DNA of 26,174 nt, taken from positions 1 through 26,174 of the forward strand of contig DASPIW010000041.1 of the NCBI GenBank assembly GCA_035628915.1, given 5' to 3'. This document shows, in pieces, positions 6,041 through 13,945 of the stretch. The notes beneath the pieces were generated by a model. That model ran no database searches. It saw only the letters and a list, made by a program, of their open reading frames with translations, and was not told the DNA's origin. The DNA comes from JARBUG01 sp035628915 (GTDB lineage: Bacteria > Bacillota > Sulfobacillia > Symbiobacteriales > Symbiobacteriaceae). Made by a program: the position numbers and the translations under genes. The stretch's first letter is position 1; every line of letters starts with the position of its first letter.

Positions 6041-6572
6041 TGACAGCAACAGTGACGCCCTCACCCTTAATCGCCCGACCGGCCGCATCGGCCCGGCTCC
6101 AGGCCTGGGGCGCCCCCGCAAACGCCACGCTCTTGTCCAGATTCAGATAGACGCGCTCGCGATTGTGCGTGACAGCCCGAACGCCCGACTGGGCCGCCAC
6201 CTGTGCGACCACGCGGCCGGGCATGAGGACGCCGATGCCGTTAAAGACGATGGTGAAGTCGTGCGGCACGTTGACGGTGGTGTTTCCCGCCGGTCCTGCC
6301 ATGAGCACATCCGAAGAGCCGAGCTGCACGTCAAGGCCGAGCGCCGCCAAGTTGTTGAGGAACGCCTGGTGGGCTGCGGCGAGCTGAGCCTGGTACTTCT
6401 CGGCATCTTCATGGGGATTGAGCCGCTTGTAGACTGCCACAGGCGGCTGCTCAAACTCCAGCACCACAGGCACCATGCTCTCCGACGCCAGGACATCTGG
6501 CGAAAAACGGCGAAGCGGCGCCATCTGGCCGGGCTGCCTGACCATTCCCCGGGTGGTATCAAACATGGCCAT
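6030..6572 (-). pseudogene. Subtilisin-like (S8) serine protease, N-terminal fragment (5' part of split gene)
   Basis: ATG at 6572 has GGGAGG nine bases upstream. About 181 residues precede the insertion. An I9-like propeptide region is visible (MVPVVLEFEQPPVAVYKR, then EKYQAQLAAAHQAFLNNLAAL and VPHDFTIVFNGIGVLM). It is followed by the start of the S8 domain, IKGEGVTVAVIDTG, with the catalytic Asp. The frame then runs into element DNA and stops at 5997. Removing the insert would join VAVIDTG to IDWTHPEFGG in frame. No signal peptide is seen, unusual for a protease with an I9 propeptide, so the 5' end may itself be altered. Confidence 0.85.
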
Positions 6573-6771
6573 CTAGACGACCTCCCAATCTGGTTTGCGG
6601 AAACGGTTCTCCTAAATCTTACCAGGCTGTTATTTGTCAGTCAATTTAACCGACCGGTACTCGGCCTCTGCGCCGTCGAATTACCTGCGGGCTTACCATC
6701 GGGAAGGATGGAAGGGGCGCCGCGGCGAACCGAAGGGTCGAAACGCGCAACCCCTTACAGGAGGCAGATTG

Positions 6772-7554
6772 GTGGAATTAGCAGGCAAGACTGTTGTGAT
6801 CACCGGGGCGTCGATGGGCATCGGGGAGGCCCTGGCAGAGGCGTTCGCCGCGGCGGGGGCACATCTGGTGCTCGCGGCCCGCAGTCATGAACGGCTTTCG
6901 CAGGTGGCGGCCCGCCTGGGCGGCGGACTGGGCCAGGTGGCGACGGTGACGGCCGACATCACGCGCGCCGATGACATTGGGCGGCTGCTGCAGGCAGGTC
7001 TCAGCACCAACGGTCGGGCGGATATTCTCATCAACAACGCCGGTATCGGTTTGAACGGCCCGGTGGAGAGCCTGGATCCCGACGAGTTCCGGCGCTGTCT
7101 GGAAGTGAACCTGGTGGCGCCGGTGCGAGTGGCTCAGGCTTTCCTGCCCGCCATGAAAGCCGCGGGGGGCGGGGTCATCGTCCAGATATCGTCGGTGTTG
7201 GGCAAGGTGTCGGTCCCGTACACCGGCGGCTACAACGCCACCAAACACGCGCTGAACGCCATCTCCGACGCCTTGCGGCTGGAGGTGGCGGGCAGCGGCA
7301 TCGAGGTGATCTCGGTGTATCCCGGGTCCACGGAGTCCAATTTCCGCACTAACTCTCTGGGCGCCGCCAGGGTGCCGAAAGTGCGGCTCTACCGAATGTC
7401 GGCGGATGTCGTCGCCCGGCGGGTCGTGCGGGCGGTGGAGCGGGCGGAGCGGGACGTTTTCATCACGCGCAAAGACGCCCTCCTGTGCTGGGCCGCCACC
7501 CGCTGGCCCCGTCTGGCCGACAGGCTGTTGCAGGCGGCGTACCGCCCCAGGTGA
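6772..7554 (+). CDS. Short-chain dehydrogenase/reductase (SDR)
   Basis: A 260-residue classical SDR starting at GTG 6772, seven bases after AGGAGG; a longer frame from 6634 lacks such a site. Motifs: the NAD(P)-binding TGASMGIG (11-18), NNAG (88-91), the catalytic Ser in ISSV (about 140) and YNATK (Tyr154, Lys158). The AARS segment after the second strand suggests NADP preference, as in many SDRs, though this is a weak inference. The substrate cannot be read from sequence. The tail (RWPRLADRLLQAAYRPR) is basic and amphipathic. The gene precedes the GNAT gene by 20 bp, so the two are probably one transcript. The 200 bp upstream (6573-6771) hold no gene; TTGTCA and TACTCG around 6635-6660 are only a weak promoter candidate. 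Confidence 0.9.
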   Translation: MELAGKTVVITGASMGIGEALAEAFAAAGAHLVLAARSHERLSQVAARLGGGLGQVATVTADITRADDIGRLLQAGLSTNGRADILINNAGIGLNGPVESLDPDEFRRCLEVNLVAPVRVAQAFLPAMKAAGGGVIVQISSVLGKVSVPYTGGYNATKHALNAISDALRLEVAGSGIEVISVYPGSTESNFRTNSLGAARVPKVRLYRMSADVVARRVVRAVERAERDVFITRKDALLCWAATRWPRLADRLLQAAYRPR

Positions 7555-7574
7555 GCGCAAAGGAGGGATCATCC

Positions 7575-7985
7575 ATGGAGCAGGTTGGGCAACTGACCGA
7601 CTCGCAAATGGAGGAACTGCATCAGCTGTACCAGAACGAATGGTGGACCAAGGGGCGGACGCTGGCGGATGTGCGGATAGCCGTGGCGCACTCGGGCGTA
7701 GTGGTCGCTTTCACCGACCCGCAGTCGGGCAGCCTGGCCGCCTTCTGCCGGGTGATTACGGACTTCGTCTACAAGGCCCTGGTACTGGACGTCATCGTCG
7801 CGGCGCCCTATCGGGGAATGGGGCTGGGGAGGGCGCTGATGGACGCCGTCGTCAGCCACCCCTCGCTGCGAGAGGTCCGGCACCTCGAGCTCTACTGCCG
7901 TCCGGAGTTGATGGAGTTCTACCACCCGTGGGGCTTTACGGAGGACCTGGGGGAACTGCGGTTCATGCGTTCTGCCCGCGCCTGA
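7575..7985 (+). CDS. GNAT-family N-acetyltransferase
   Basis: A 136-residue acetyltransferase from ATG 7575, with AAAGGAGGG nine bases upstream. The acetyl-CoA pyrophosphate-binding loop is clear in PYRGMGLGRALMDAVV. The motif is preceded by strand VLDVIVAA and followed by LELYCRPELMEFYHPWGF, the Tyr-containing motif B where the catalytic Tyr usually sits. GNAT enzymes transfer acetyl from acetyl-CoA to amines; the acceptor here is unknown (small molecule or protein). It follows the SDR gene closely and ends a two-gene unit. Confidence 0.85.
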   Translation: MEQVGQLTDSQMEELHQLYQNEWWTKGRTLADVRIAVAHSGVVVAFTDPQSGSLAAFCRVITDFVYKALVLDVIVAAPYRGMGLGRALMDAVVSHPSLREVRHLELYCRPELMEFYHPWGFTEDLGELRFMRSARA

Positions 7986-8156
7986 CCCGGCGGGCCCGCG
8001 TAACAGTTGGCCGCCAGTGTGAGATATGTTCTCCGCGACGAGCACGGGTCACATCAGGTTTGGTCACTCTGTCGGAACTTGCGTATTCGGACCCACCCAT
8101 GACGCGCAGGTTTCGGCAGTACTGCTCGGAAGCAGCTAAGCACGGGCGACAAGTAT
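7986..8156. other. Gene-free interval with no recognised feature
   Basis: About 170 bp between the GNAT stop and the terminator hairpin. It contains the short hairpin CTGCTCGGAAGCAG near 8123-8136 and the string GGAAGCAGCTAAGCAC, which loosely recalls parts of SRP RNA and 5S rRNA but lacks the rest of either molecule. A frame from ATG 8100 has no RBS. Confidence 0.3.
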
Positions 8157-8195
8157 GGGGGCTGAGTGCCGCACGAAAACGGCAGTTCAGCCCCC
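8157..8195. terminator. Bidirectional terminator between convergent genes
   Basis: GGGGGCTGAGTGCCG pairs with CGGCAGTTCAGCCCCC around an 8-nt loop with AAAA, followed by TCTT on the plus strand. It lies between the plus-strand GNAT gene and the minus-strand gene ending at 8226 and can serve both. Confidence 0.75.
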
Positions 8196-8225
8196 TCTTA
8201 CGTCCTCGATCGTCAATGGCCGCCC

Positions 8226-9008
8226 CTAACGCTCCGCCCCCAGCAAATCCCGCCACCGGCGTGCCGCTACAGCGAGCCGGGCGTTCCCCGTCTCCCCGTG
8301 GACCCGCTCGCAGTTGTTCAGCATGCGGTGCAGGGTAAACCGGTGCGTGCACGGCGCCAGATACTGCCGAGGGCGGGCGACGCCCCGGCCTTCCAGCCAG
8401 GCCGCCAGCGTCTCCTGGCGATACGTACGCCCCCGGTTGTAGCAGTCCACGAAGATCTGCCCCTCTGACCGCTCCACCCGGGCAAGGTAGTGGCTGGGCG
8501 CCGCCACGCCCGAAACCGGCAGCCCGGCGCGCCGCCCCACCAACACGAAGATCGTGGCGAGGACGATCGGAATGCCCGTACGCCGGTCCAACGCCGGTGC
8601 GAGGTAGTTGTCCGGGTCGGCATAGTCGCCGCCCCGGAACCGCATCTTGTCGAAGACTACTTCACTCAAAGCCTGGAGCGGGCTGACGTGCACCATGTGC
8701 GCCCGCACCATGCCGCTGATGGCGTCCAGGAAGGACCCCACCCGGGCGGCATCCGCCTCCCTGACCATTCCCGAGAGCAGAAGGCAGCCTCGCTCAAGGT
8801 CCAGATCGTCATCGGGGCGGGCGACATGCTGCCGCCATTCGGCTTCGAGGGCGGCTACCCGAAGCTCTTCAAGGAGCAGGCGAACACGGCCACGCAGGCC
8901 CGGGTCGGAGGATCTCGCCGCTTCGAACAGGTAGGGAAGTGCCGCGTCCCGCTCGTCCTCATCGGCGAGCAGTACCAGCAGCGCCCGAAACTCCCCCTCT
9001 GTGCGCAC
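8226..9008 (-). CDS. SirB1/transglutaminase-like domain protein
   Basis: 260 residues from GTG 9008 with GGAGGGG about six bases upstream. The N-terminal 100 residues are helical and charged. The central part matches the SirB1 / Transglut_core2 family: FRGGDYADPDNYLAPALDRR, then TGIPIVLATIFVLVGRRAGL, PVSGVAAPSHYLAR and FVDCYNRGRTY. Members are widespread, of unsettled biochemical role, often called transglutaminase-like with TPR-like ends; whether the Cys in VDCYN acts catalytically is uncertain. The gene starts 21 bp after the ispH stop on the same strand, so the two are probably co-transcribed. Confidence 0.8.
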   Translation of the reverse strand: MRTEGEFRALLVLLADEDERDAALPYLFEAARSSDPGLRGRVRLLLEELRVAALEAEWRQHVARPDDDLDLERGCLLLSGMVREADAARVGSFLDAISGMVRAHMVHVSPLQALSEVVFDKMRFRGGDYADPDNYLAPALDRRTGIPIVLATIFVLVGRRAGLPVSGVAAPSHYLARVERSEGQIFVDCYNRGRTYRQETLAAWLEGRGVARPRQYLAPCTHRFTLHRMLNNCERVHGETGNARLAVAARRWRDLLGAER

Positions 9009-9029
9009 CGCAGCCCCTCCCTCACTCGC

Positions 9030-9914
9030 TTAGGCTTTAGTCTTCCCCTCAAACTGCTCCAGCTTCTGAACCACTTCCCTGGTAATCTGTGTGGGTGTCG
9101 AGGCGCCGGAGGTCACGGCGACTTTCGCCTTGCCTTCCAGCCATTGCGAATCGATCTCGGCGGCATTATCGACGAGGTACGCCGGTTTACCCCCGAGTTC
9201 CTGCGCCACCTGCACCAGCCGGTTGGAGTTGTTCGAGCGCTTGTCGCCCACGACAATCACGACATCCGCTTCGGGCGCTGCCTTCGCCACGGCTTCCTGC
9301 CGCAGCTGCGTTGCCAGGCAGATTTCGTTATAGACCTGCACTTGCGGCCACCGCTCCTGAATCCTATTCATGAGCGCCCTCGTATCCCACTGGGAGAGGG
9401 TGGTCTGGTTGGTCACCGCGAGCTTCTGCTCCGGTGCAAACTGCAGTTCGGCCAGGTCAGCCTCCCGTTCGATCAGATGAACGTGGGTCGGTGCGACGCC
9501 CACAGCCCCTTCCGGCTCCGGGTGGCCCTTCTTGCCAATATAGATGATCTCATAGCCCTGCGCGACCAGCTCGGCGATGAGGGTGTGCGTCTTGGTCACG
9601 TCGGGGCAGGTGGCATCCACCACGTGCAGCCCCTTCTCCCGGGCCTTGATCTTGACGGCCGGCGACACGCCGTGGGCCGTGAAGATCACCGTCCCCTGAT
9701 CGATCTGATCGAGTAGGGCCAACCGGTCCTCGCCGTCCAGCGAAATGACGCCGAGCTCCTCCATCTCCGAGACAACGTGATGATTGTGGACGATTAACCC
9801 CAAGATATAGATGGGCTTCGGCACGCTGGCGTCCCGTGCGACCTGCTTGACCATCTGAATGGCATCGACTACGCCGTAGCAGTAACCGCGCGGCGTTATC
9901 TTGATCACATCCAT
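9030..9914 (-). CDS. ispH: 4-hydroxy-3-methylbut-2-enyl diphosphate reductase (IspH/LytB)
   Basis: A 294-residue IspH, the last enzyme of the MEP isoprenoid pathway, reducing HMBPP to IPP and DMAPP with a [4Fe-4S] cluster in the cytoplasm. The three cluster Cys are Cys12 (RGYCYGV), Cys103 (DATCPDVTKTH) and Cys199 (NEICLAT). Substrate-binding motifs are VHN (His43), TAHG (His81), GHPE (His131), TNQTTLS and the SNNSNRL loop. Length and motif order are normal. ATG 9914 has AGGGAG upstream. It leads a probable two-gene operon with the SirB1-like gene. A terminator at 9958-9991 separates it from the small gene upstream, so it should have its own promoter, which I could not identify. Confidence 0.97.
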   Translation of the reverse strand: MDVIKITPRGYCYGVVDAIQMVKQVARDASVPKPIYILGLIVHNHHVVSEMEELGVISLDGEDRLALLDQIDQGTVIFTAHGVSPAVKIKAREKGLHVVDATCPDVTKTHTLIAELVAQGYEIIYIGKKGHPEPEGAVGVAPTHVHLIEREADLAELQFAPEQKLAVTNQTTLSQWDTRALMNRIQERWPQVQVYNEICLATQLRQEAVAKAAPEADVVIVVGDKRSNNSNRLVQVAQELGGKPAYLVDNAAEIDSQWLEGKAKVAVTSGASTPTQITREVVQKLEQFEGKTKA

Positions 9915-9957
9915 GTGTATCGCTCCCTTCAGACACCTCGACTCTTTTGACAGGAAA

Positions 9958-9991
9958 AGACCCCTCCCGGTTGCGCCGGCGGAGGGGCCTT
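9958..9991 (-). terminator. Rho-independent terminator of the small His-rich gene
   Basis: On the minus strand GGCCCCTCCGCCGG, a short loop, then CCGGGAGGGGTC is followed by TTTTCC. The stem is strong and the T-run lies on the minus side, downstream of the small gene ending at 10028. Confidence 0.75.
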
Positions 9992-10027
9992 ACATTCCAT
10001 TCTCAGTTCCGCCTTGGGTCCCGTGGC

Positions 10028-10174
10028 TCAGTGGTGCCCGCCCCCGTGGCCGTGGTCGTCATGGCCGTGGCCGTGAGCGCCGGCGGGCGGCTCTGTCTTG
10101 CCGTTGATGGAGAGTGCGAAGAAGACGGCGACGCATCCGACCAGATAGATGCCAAGAGCGCTCCAGAAATTCAT
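10028..10174 (-). CDS. Small membrane protein with His-rich metal-binding-like tail (48 aa)
   Basis: ATG 10174 follows AAAGGAGG with nine-base spacing, and the frame ends in TGA at 10028. The product has one hydrophobic helix (WSALGIYLVGCVAVFFAL, residues 4-21), a short polar linker (SINGKTEPPAGA), and a C-terminal tail HGHGHDDHGHGGGHH. Such His/Gly/Asp tails bind Ni, Zn, Cu or Co ions. One could imagine a membrane-tethered metal sponge or an adaptor for a transporter, but no family is recognised. It is preceded by a plausible promoter (10219-10247) and followed by a terminator, so it is a stand-alone unit. The complete set of signals makes it a confident gene despite its size. Confidence 0.8.
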   Translation of the reverse strand: MNFWSALGIYLVGCVAVFFALSINGKTEPPAGAHGHGHDDHGHGGGHH

Positions 10175-10218
10175 GAGCGGTATCCTCCTTTGAGCTGCAG
10201 GGAAGATTATCTCCCCTT

Positions 10219-10247
10219 ATTGTGGCTCAGAGCGATAGAATTGGCAA
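10219..10247 (-). promoter_or_regulatory. Candidate sigma-A promoter of the His-rich small gene
   Basis: On the minus strand TTGCCA (-35) and CACAAT (-10) are separated by 17 bases, about 45 bases before the ATG at 10174. Confidence 0.45.
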
Positions 10248-10319
10248 GCCCCGCAGGAGTTCCGGCCCCGGAAAGCAAACTCTTGCCGGGCAGATATTTC
10301 GAAGATGGAGTGAAGCAAC

Positions 10320-11525
10320 GTGCAAGAGATGCTGCTGCTCGAACTCTTCCGGCGAATGCGGGAACACTTCCCCGCGCTGGATCGCGAAAACAACGGCGGC
10401 TATGTCTTCTGCGATAACGCCGCCGGCGCCCAGCTGCCGCTAGTTGCCATCGAGCGGTCCACGGAACACCTGACCCGCAAGAACGCCCAGAAGGGCTCGG
10501 TCTTTGCCCGCCAGGAGAAAATGCAGCAGTCCGTCTTCGCAATGCGCGAGGCGTGTGCCGATCTAATGGGCACCCGGGCTGACCGGATCGCCCTTGGCCT
10601 GAACGCCACCACCCTGCTCGCCCTCATCGCCCACCATGTCGGGCGGGATTTGAGAGAAGGCGATCTGGTGCTGACCAGCCAGTTCGACCACATGGCCAAC
10701 GTAGCCCCCTGGGAAGAACTGAAGGCCCGGGGCGTGCGGGTCGAAATGGTGCCCATCACCCCATCCGGCTACCTCGACATGGAGGCATACGCCGCCCTGC
10801 TCCTGCAGAAGCCCCGGGTCGTCGCCTGCGGCTGGATCAGCAACGCCACCGGCACCCCGGTGGATGTCGCCCGGGTTGCCCGCATGGCACATGACGCCGG
10901 CGCCCTGATCGTCGTCGACTGCGTGGCCGGCGCACCCCATATGCTGATGGATGTGGAAGCGTGGGATGTCGACTTCGCCGTCTTCTCAACCTATAAGGTC
11001 TTCGGCCCCCATATGGGCGTGGCGTACTGCAACCCGGCCCGGACGGACGGGCAATACACCGCCCGGCTCGAGGTGGGGACACAGAACTATGAAGGCATCG
11101 CTGCCTTCCGGGGAACGCTTTCGTATCTCGAAATGGTCGGCACTGCGGCTGCCGCCAACCTCAGTCTGCCGGCGCCCCGCACCCGCCGGGAGCGGCTCGC
11201 AACGGCCTTTGAAGTGATCGGGGCCTACGAGCAACTGCTGCTCGGCCAACTCAAGAGCGTTGTCGCCGCCCTGCCGGGCGTGAAAGTATATGGCTACCCC
11301 GTGGTGCCGATCGTCGCTTTCAACTTGCGGGGGATGCTGCCGGGCGATATCGCACGGCACCTCGACGCCCGGGGCGTGGAAGCCCGCACGGGCAACTATC
11401 TGGCGGTCCACTCCATGGCCAGCCTGGCCCGGGATTTCGGGGGCGAGGCCATCCGAATCAGCCTGCTGCACTACAATACCCCAGCGGAAATTCAGCGCTT
11501 CGCCAAGGCAATCGAGAGCATCTGA
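10320..11525 (+). CDS. Class V aminotransferase-fold PLP enzyme, cysteine desulfurase-like (VC1184-type subfamily)
   Basis: About 401 residues from GTG 10320 (ATG 10329 is an alternative; neither has a strong RBS). The fold-type I PLP signature is present: FCDNAAGAQLP at the N-terminus, ALGLNATTLLALIAHH, SQFDHMANVAPW, VVDCVAGAPH (PLP-pyridine Asp), and the Schiff-base Lys in STYKVFGPHMG. The region where SufS/NifS enzymes carry the persulfide Cys (RxGxHCA) here reads RTGNYLAVHSM without Cys. Sulfur transfer from cysteine by the usual route is therefore unlikely; a lyase, epimerase or other PLP reaction is more plausible. The gene is divergent from the His-rich small gene and ends at a strong bidirectional terminator. 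Confidence 0.85.
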   Translation: MQEMLLLELFRRMREHFPALDRENNGGYVFCDNAAGAQLPLVAIERSTEHLTRKNAQKGSVFARQEKMQQSVFAMREACADLMGTRADRIALGLNATTLLALIAHHVGRDLREGDLVLTSQFDHMANVAPWEELKARGVRVEMVPITPSGYLDMEAYAALLLQKPRVVACGWISNATGTPVDVARVARMAHDAGALIVVDCVAGAPHMLMDVEAWDVDFAVFSTYKVFGPHMGVAYCNPARTDGQYTARLEVGTQNYEGIAAFRGTLSYLEMVGTAAAANLSLPAPRTRRERLATAFEVIGAYEQLLLGQLKSVVAALPGVKVYGYPVVPIVAFNLRGMLPGDIARHLDARGVEARTGNYLAVHSMASLARDFGGEAIRISLLHYNTPAEIQRFAKAIESI

Positions 11526-11534
11526 AGCCAAGGA

Positions 11535-11565
11535 AATCCCCCGGGCCATGCGGCGCCGGGGGATT
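11535..11565. terminator. Bidirectional terminator between convergent genes
   Basis: AATCCCCCGG and CCGGGGGATT form a perfect 10-bp stem with an 11-nt loop, followed by CTTC on the plus strand and preceded by GGAA. It sits between the PLP enzyme and the minus-strand anti-sigma gene ending at 11573. Confidence 0.75.
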
Positions 11566-11572
11566 CTTCGCG

Positions 11573-13105
11573 TCACTGCTCTGGCACGGTGCGGTACTCG
11601 ACGGTGTTCGGCAGAATCAGGGCAATCTGGTTGCCGAGCACGCCGATGTCGACGGGCGCCTCGCCGAGCTTCTCGGTCATCATTTGCCGCCCGTCGGCGC
11701 TGACCGCCCAGAGAACCGCTCCGTCCTCCACCGGTGCCATAATCACCACGAACCGTCCGTCCGGCGACGGAACAACTCTGCTGACTCCGGCTCCGTCGCC
11801 TTTCCACTCGGCTTTCCACACATATTCACGCCCGTTGCCGGCGCTGACCAGCATCACGGTGGCAGCATTCCAGGCCACGATTTGCTCTGCGCCGAGAGCG
11901 GCAAGCCCTTCGGTTTGGAGCGGCAGTTGCCAGAGGGGTTTGCCCGTGCGGTCATACGCCTGCCCGCCCGCCACAACGACGGCGCTGTCGTTGGTAACGG
12001 CCAGCCCGTTGCCGGCGACAGCCGGCTGAGCTTTTGCTACCACGGTACCCGCGGCATCCACCAGGGTAAGCATGCGGGAATCTGGCGACGGCTGGCTGTA
12101 CACAGCCAGCAATCCGTCCGGGGCAAAGTCAATCTGGCTGCCGGCGGCGGCATCGACGGCGAAGAGGGGCTTGCCGGCTTCAGCTTGATAGACCATGACC
12201 TTGGCGCCTTCCACCGCGGCGACACGGCCGTCGTCGCTCCAGGCAAGCTGTCCGATTGAACCGGAGGCGTGCAGCGTCCGGTCCAGTTCGCCGTTCCGAT
12301 CGATCAGGTAGAGGAGGTCGCCACCGTTGGCCACGGCTGCGTTACCGGCCATGTCGCCGGCGACGATGCTGTGCTGGCTCAGGTCGGCCAGGGGCCGCTC
12401 CCAGACCGTGGCGTTGCTAGCGTCCACGGCCTTCACCCCGAAGGGGGTGAGCGTGAGCACCGACCCAGTGCCGGGGAAGGCCCCGCTGACGTTGGATGTG
12501 GCAGATACGGTCAACGCCATCTTCGGTGCCATTCGGCGTTCCGGCGGAGCGGTCAAAGCGTGGGCCACTTCTTCCCGCTTCTGCGGATCAGTCGGGGGCA
12601 CAGTCAGCTCAAAGGTTAGCATTCGCTGTTGAGGGGCTGCCGTCGGGACGGCAGTGCCGACGCCCATGCCCGTGGCCGGCTGCTGAGGCGCCGACTTCAG
12701 GTTGGTCGTTGAGAACACGGCGTTGTCCGGCTGCGCCTCGGCAGACGGGCCGGCGCTCTCTACCGGCATGGCCGGCGCCGGGGCAGGGGCGGGGGCTGAG
12801 GTCGCGGCGGGCGCCGCCTTGCTTTCACTGGCCTTGCGGGAGCCCCCTAGAGAGGTCAGATCAGTCTTTACGACAATCACCATCGCCGCGGCCGCCACGG
12901 CAACCCAGGCGAGCGGGCGCACAACCCGGGCGGAATTGAAACGCCTTGAAGGGGGGCTGTCCGGAACGGCGGTGCCGGCAGCTTCAGTCCGAATCCGCTC
13001 CATGACCCGGGCCCGCATGGCCGGCGTAAACTCCCAGCCCTCCAGCGACTTTGCCGCGCTATCTTTAAGCGCACGGCTGATTTCGACATCGTAGGGCTCG
13101 TTCAC
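11573..13105 (-). CDS. Probable anti-sigma factor with C-terminal beta-propeller
   Basis: 510 residues from GTG 13105, overlapping the sigma factor stop by four bases (GTGA), so translation is coupled. Residues 1-60 are cytoplasmic and helical (ISRALKDSAAKSLEGWEF, then TPAMRARVMERI), an arrangement common in Firmicutes anti-sigma proteins. One transmembrane helix lies at about 63-79 (PLAWVAVAAAAMVIVV). An Ala/Pro-rich linker follows (about 93-125). The extracytoplasmic part from about 190 has repeated blades (WSDDGRVAAVEG, IDFAPDGLLAVYS, VVPSPDGRFVVIMA), suggesting a PQQ/WD-like propeller. Inference: it holds its sigma factor at the membrane and senses an external signal through the propeller. 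No zinc-binding HxxxCxxC motif is present, so it is not a ZAS-type anti-sigma. Confidence 0.8.
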   Translation of the reverse strand: MNEPYDVEISRALKDSAAKSLEGWEFTPAMRARVMERIRTEAAGTAVPDSPPSRRFNSARVVRPLAWVAVAAAAMVIVVKTDLTSLGGSRKASESKAAPAATSAPAPAPAPAMPVESAGPSAEAQPDNAVFSTTNLKSAPQQPATGMGVGTAVPTAAPQQRMLTFELTVPPTDPQKREEVAHALTAPPERRMAPKMALTVSATSNVSGAFPGTGSVLTLTPFGVKAVDASNATVWERPLADLSQHSIVAGDMAGNAAVANGGDLLYLIDRNGELDRTLHASGSIGQLAWSDDGRVAAVEGAKVMVYQAEAGKPLFAVDAAAGSQIDFAPDGLLAVYSQPSPDSRMLTLVDAAGTVVAKAQPAVAGNGLAVTNDSAVVVAGGQAYDRTGKPLWQLPLQTEGLAALGAEQIVAWNAATVMLVSAGNGREYVWKAEWKGDGAGVSRVVPSPDGRFVVIMAPVEDGAVLWAVSADGRQMMTEKLGEAPVDIGVLGNQIALILPNTVEYRTVPEQ

Positions 13106-13806
13106 CGCTCCACCCCTCCTTTCGTCAGCATCTCTTTGAGCATGGCGCGTGCTCGGAAGAGCCGCGTCTTTACAGTGTTCTCATTTTGCCCGGTGATCTC
13201 TGCAATTTCGACCGTCGAGAGATCCTGGTAATAGAAAAGGACGACTACTTCCCGGTACGATTCGGGGAGCTTCATGACGTACTGCATCAGTGCGTCGCGT
13301 TGGTCGCTCTTGAGCGCCGCTTCTTCGGGACCGTCCTCCGGTGCCGGCGTTTCATAACCGGCCGGCGTGTTCGTGGCCCGAGGCTCTTCCGACGGCAGCA
13401 AACGCCGCCACCAGGCACTGCGGGCCTTGTCCCGGCATAGGTTTACGGTAATCTTGTAAAGCCAGGTATAGGCGGAACTGTCGCCCCGGAAGGAGTCCCA
13501 GTGCTTGTAGGCCTTGATGAAGACCTCCTGGGCTACATCCTCCGCCAAATGCCGATCCTTTAGATAGTAGTACGCCAGATGCAGCACCTTGGTGCCGTAC
13601 TCCTGCATCAGAAGTGCAATGGCCGCCTCACGGTCGGCCGCGACTCTGGCATTGTCCGGACGTGACACTGCGGCCTCACCCTTCGCTGATTCTTTATCCT
13701 CTATCAGACGAAGGTTTACGCCGTTTTGTTGCCGCTTGCCTGCTTGTTTTGCAGAGAAACGGATATTGGCTGCGGCGGTAACAACCGACCAGCCCAGTTC
13801 AGCCAC
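13102..13806 (-). CDS. ECF-type RNA polymerase sigma factor
   Basis: 234 residues from GTG 13806. Region 2 is clear: LMQEYGTKVLHLAYYYLKDR, then HLAEDVAQEVFIKAYKHW and TWLYKITVNLCRD. A variable linker rich in Pro and Glu follows. Region 4 reads LPESYREVVVLFYYQDLSTV, then EIAEITGQNENTVKTRLFRA with its helix-turn-helix. The N-terminal 45 residues are long for an ECF factor. GTG 13668 is an alternative start, but 13806 lies at the right distance from the promoter at 13845-13872 and has AAAGGG upstream. It directs RNA polymerase to a stress-type regulon and is coupled to the anti-sigma gene. Confidence 0.92.
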   Translation of the reverse strand: MAELGWSVVTAAANIRFSAKQAGKRQQNGVNLRLIEDKESAKGEAAVSRPDNARVAADREAAIALLMQEYGTKVLHLAYYYLKDRHLAEDVAQEVFIKAYKHWDSFRGDSSAYTWLYKITVNLCRDKARSAWWRRLLPSEEPRATNTPAGYETPAPEDGPEEAALKSDQRDALMQYVMKLPESYREVVVLFYYQDLSTVEIAEITGQNENTVKTRLFRARAMLKEMLTKGGVER

Positions 13807-13844
13807 CGGTATCGCCCTTTCTTTATTGACCCCGCTGCCATAAT

Positions 13845-13872
13845 GACGGGTGGACGTGGTGGTTGCGTTTCA
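13845..13872 (-). promoter_or_regulatory. Candidate autoregulated ECF promoter
   Basis: On the minus strand TGAAAC is followed after 18 bases by CGTC, close to the TGAAAC...CGT pattern of ECF sigma promoters, though the spacer is about two bases longer than in SigW sites. It sits some 40 bases before the sigma GTG, as expected for self-activation. Confidence 0.5.
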
Positions 13873-13945
13873 AACGGATCTACAGGCGATTTGACCCATT
13901 GTGGTATTCTATGGGTGAGGACAGCCAAGCAAGGGGATGGACTTG

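Noticed and set aside
6640..6665. TetR-type operator around AACCGACCGGT
   Set aside because: The right half does not mirror the left beyond three bases either side of the centre, and no TetR gene is nearby.
8100..8160. Possible SRP RNA or 5S rRNA from the string CTCGGAAGCAGCTAAGCAC
   Set aside because: The surrounding helices and conserved loops of either RNA are absent; the match is only about 15 bases.
10320..11525. SufS/IscS cysteine desulfurase
   Set aside because: No Cys at the persulfide position and no Fe-S assembly genes beside it.
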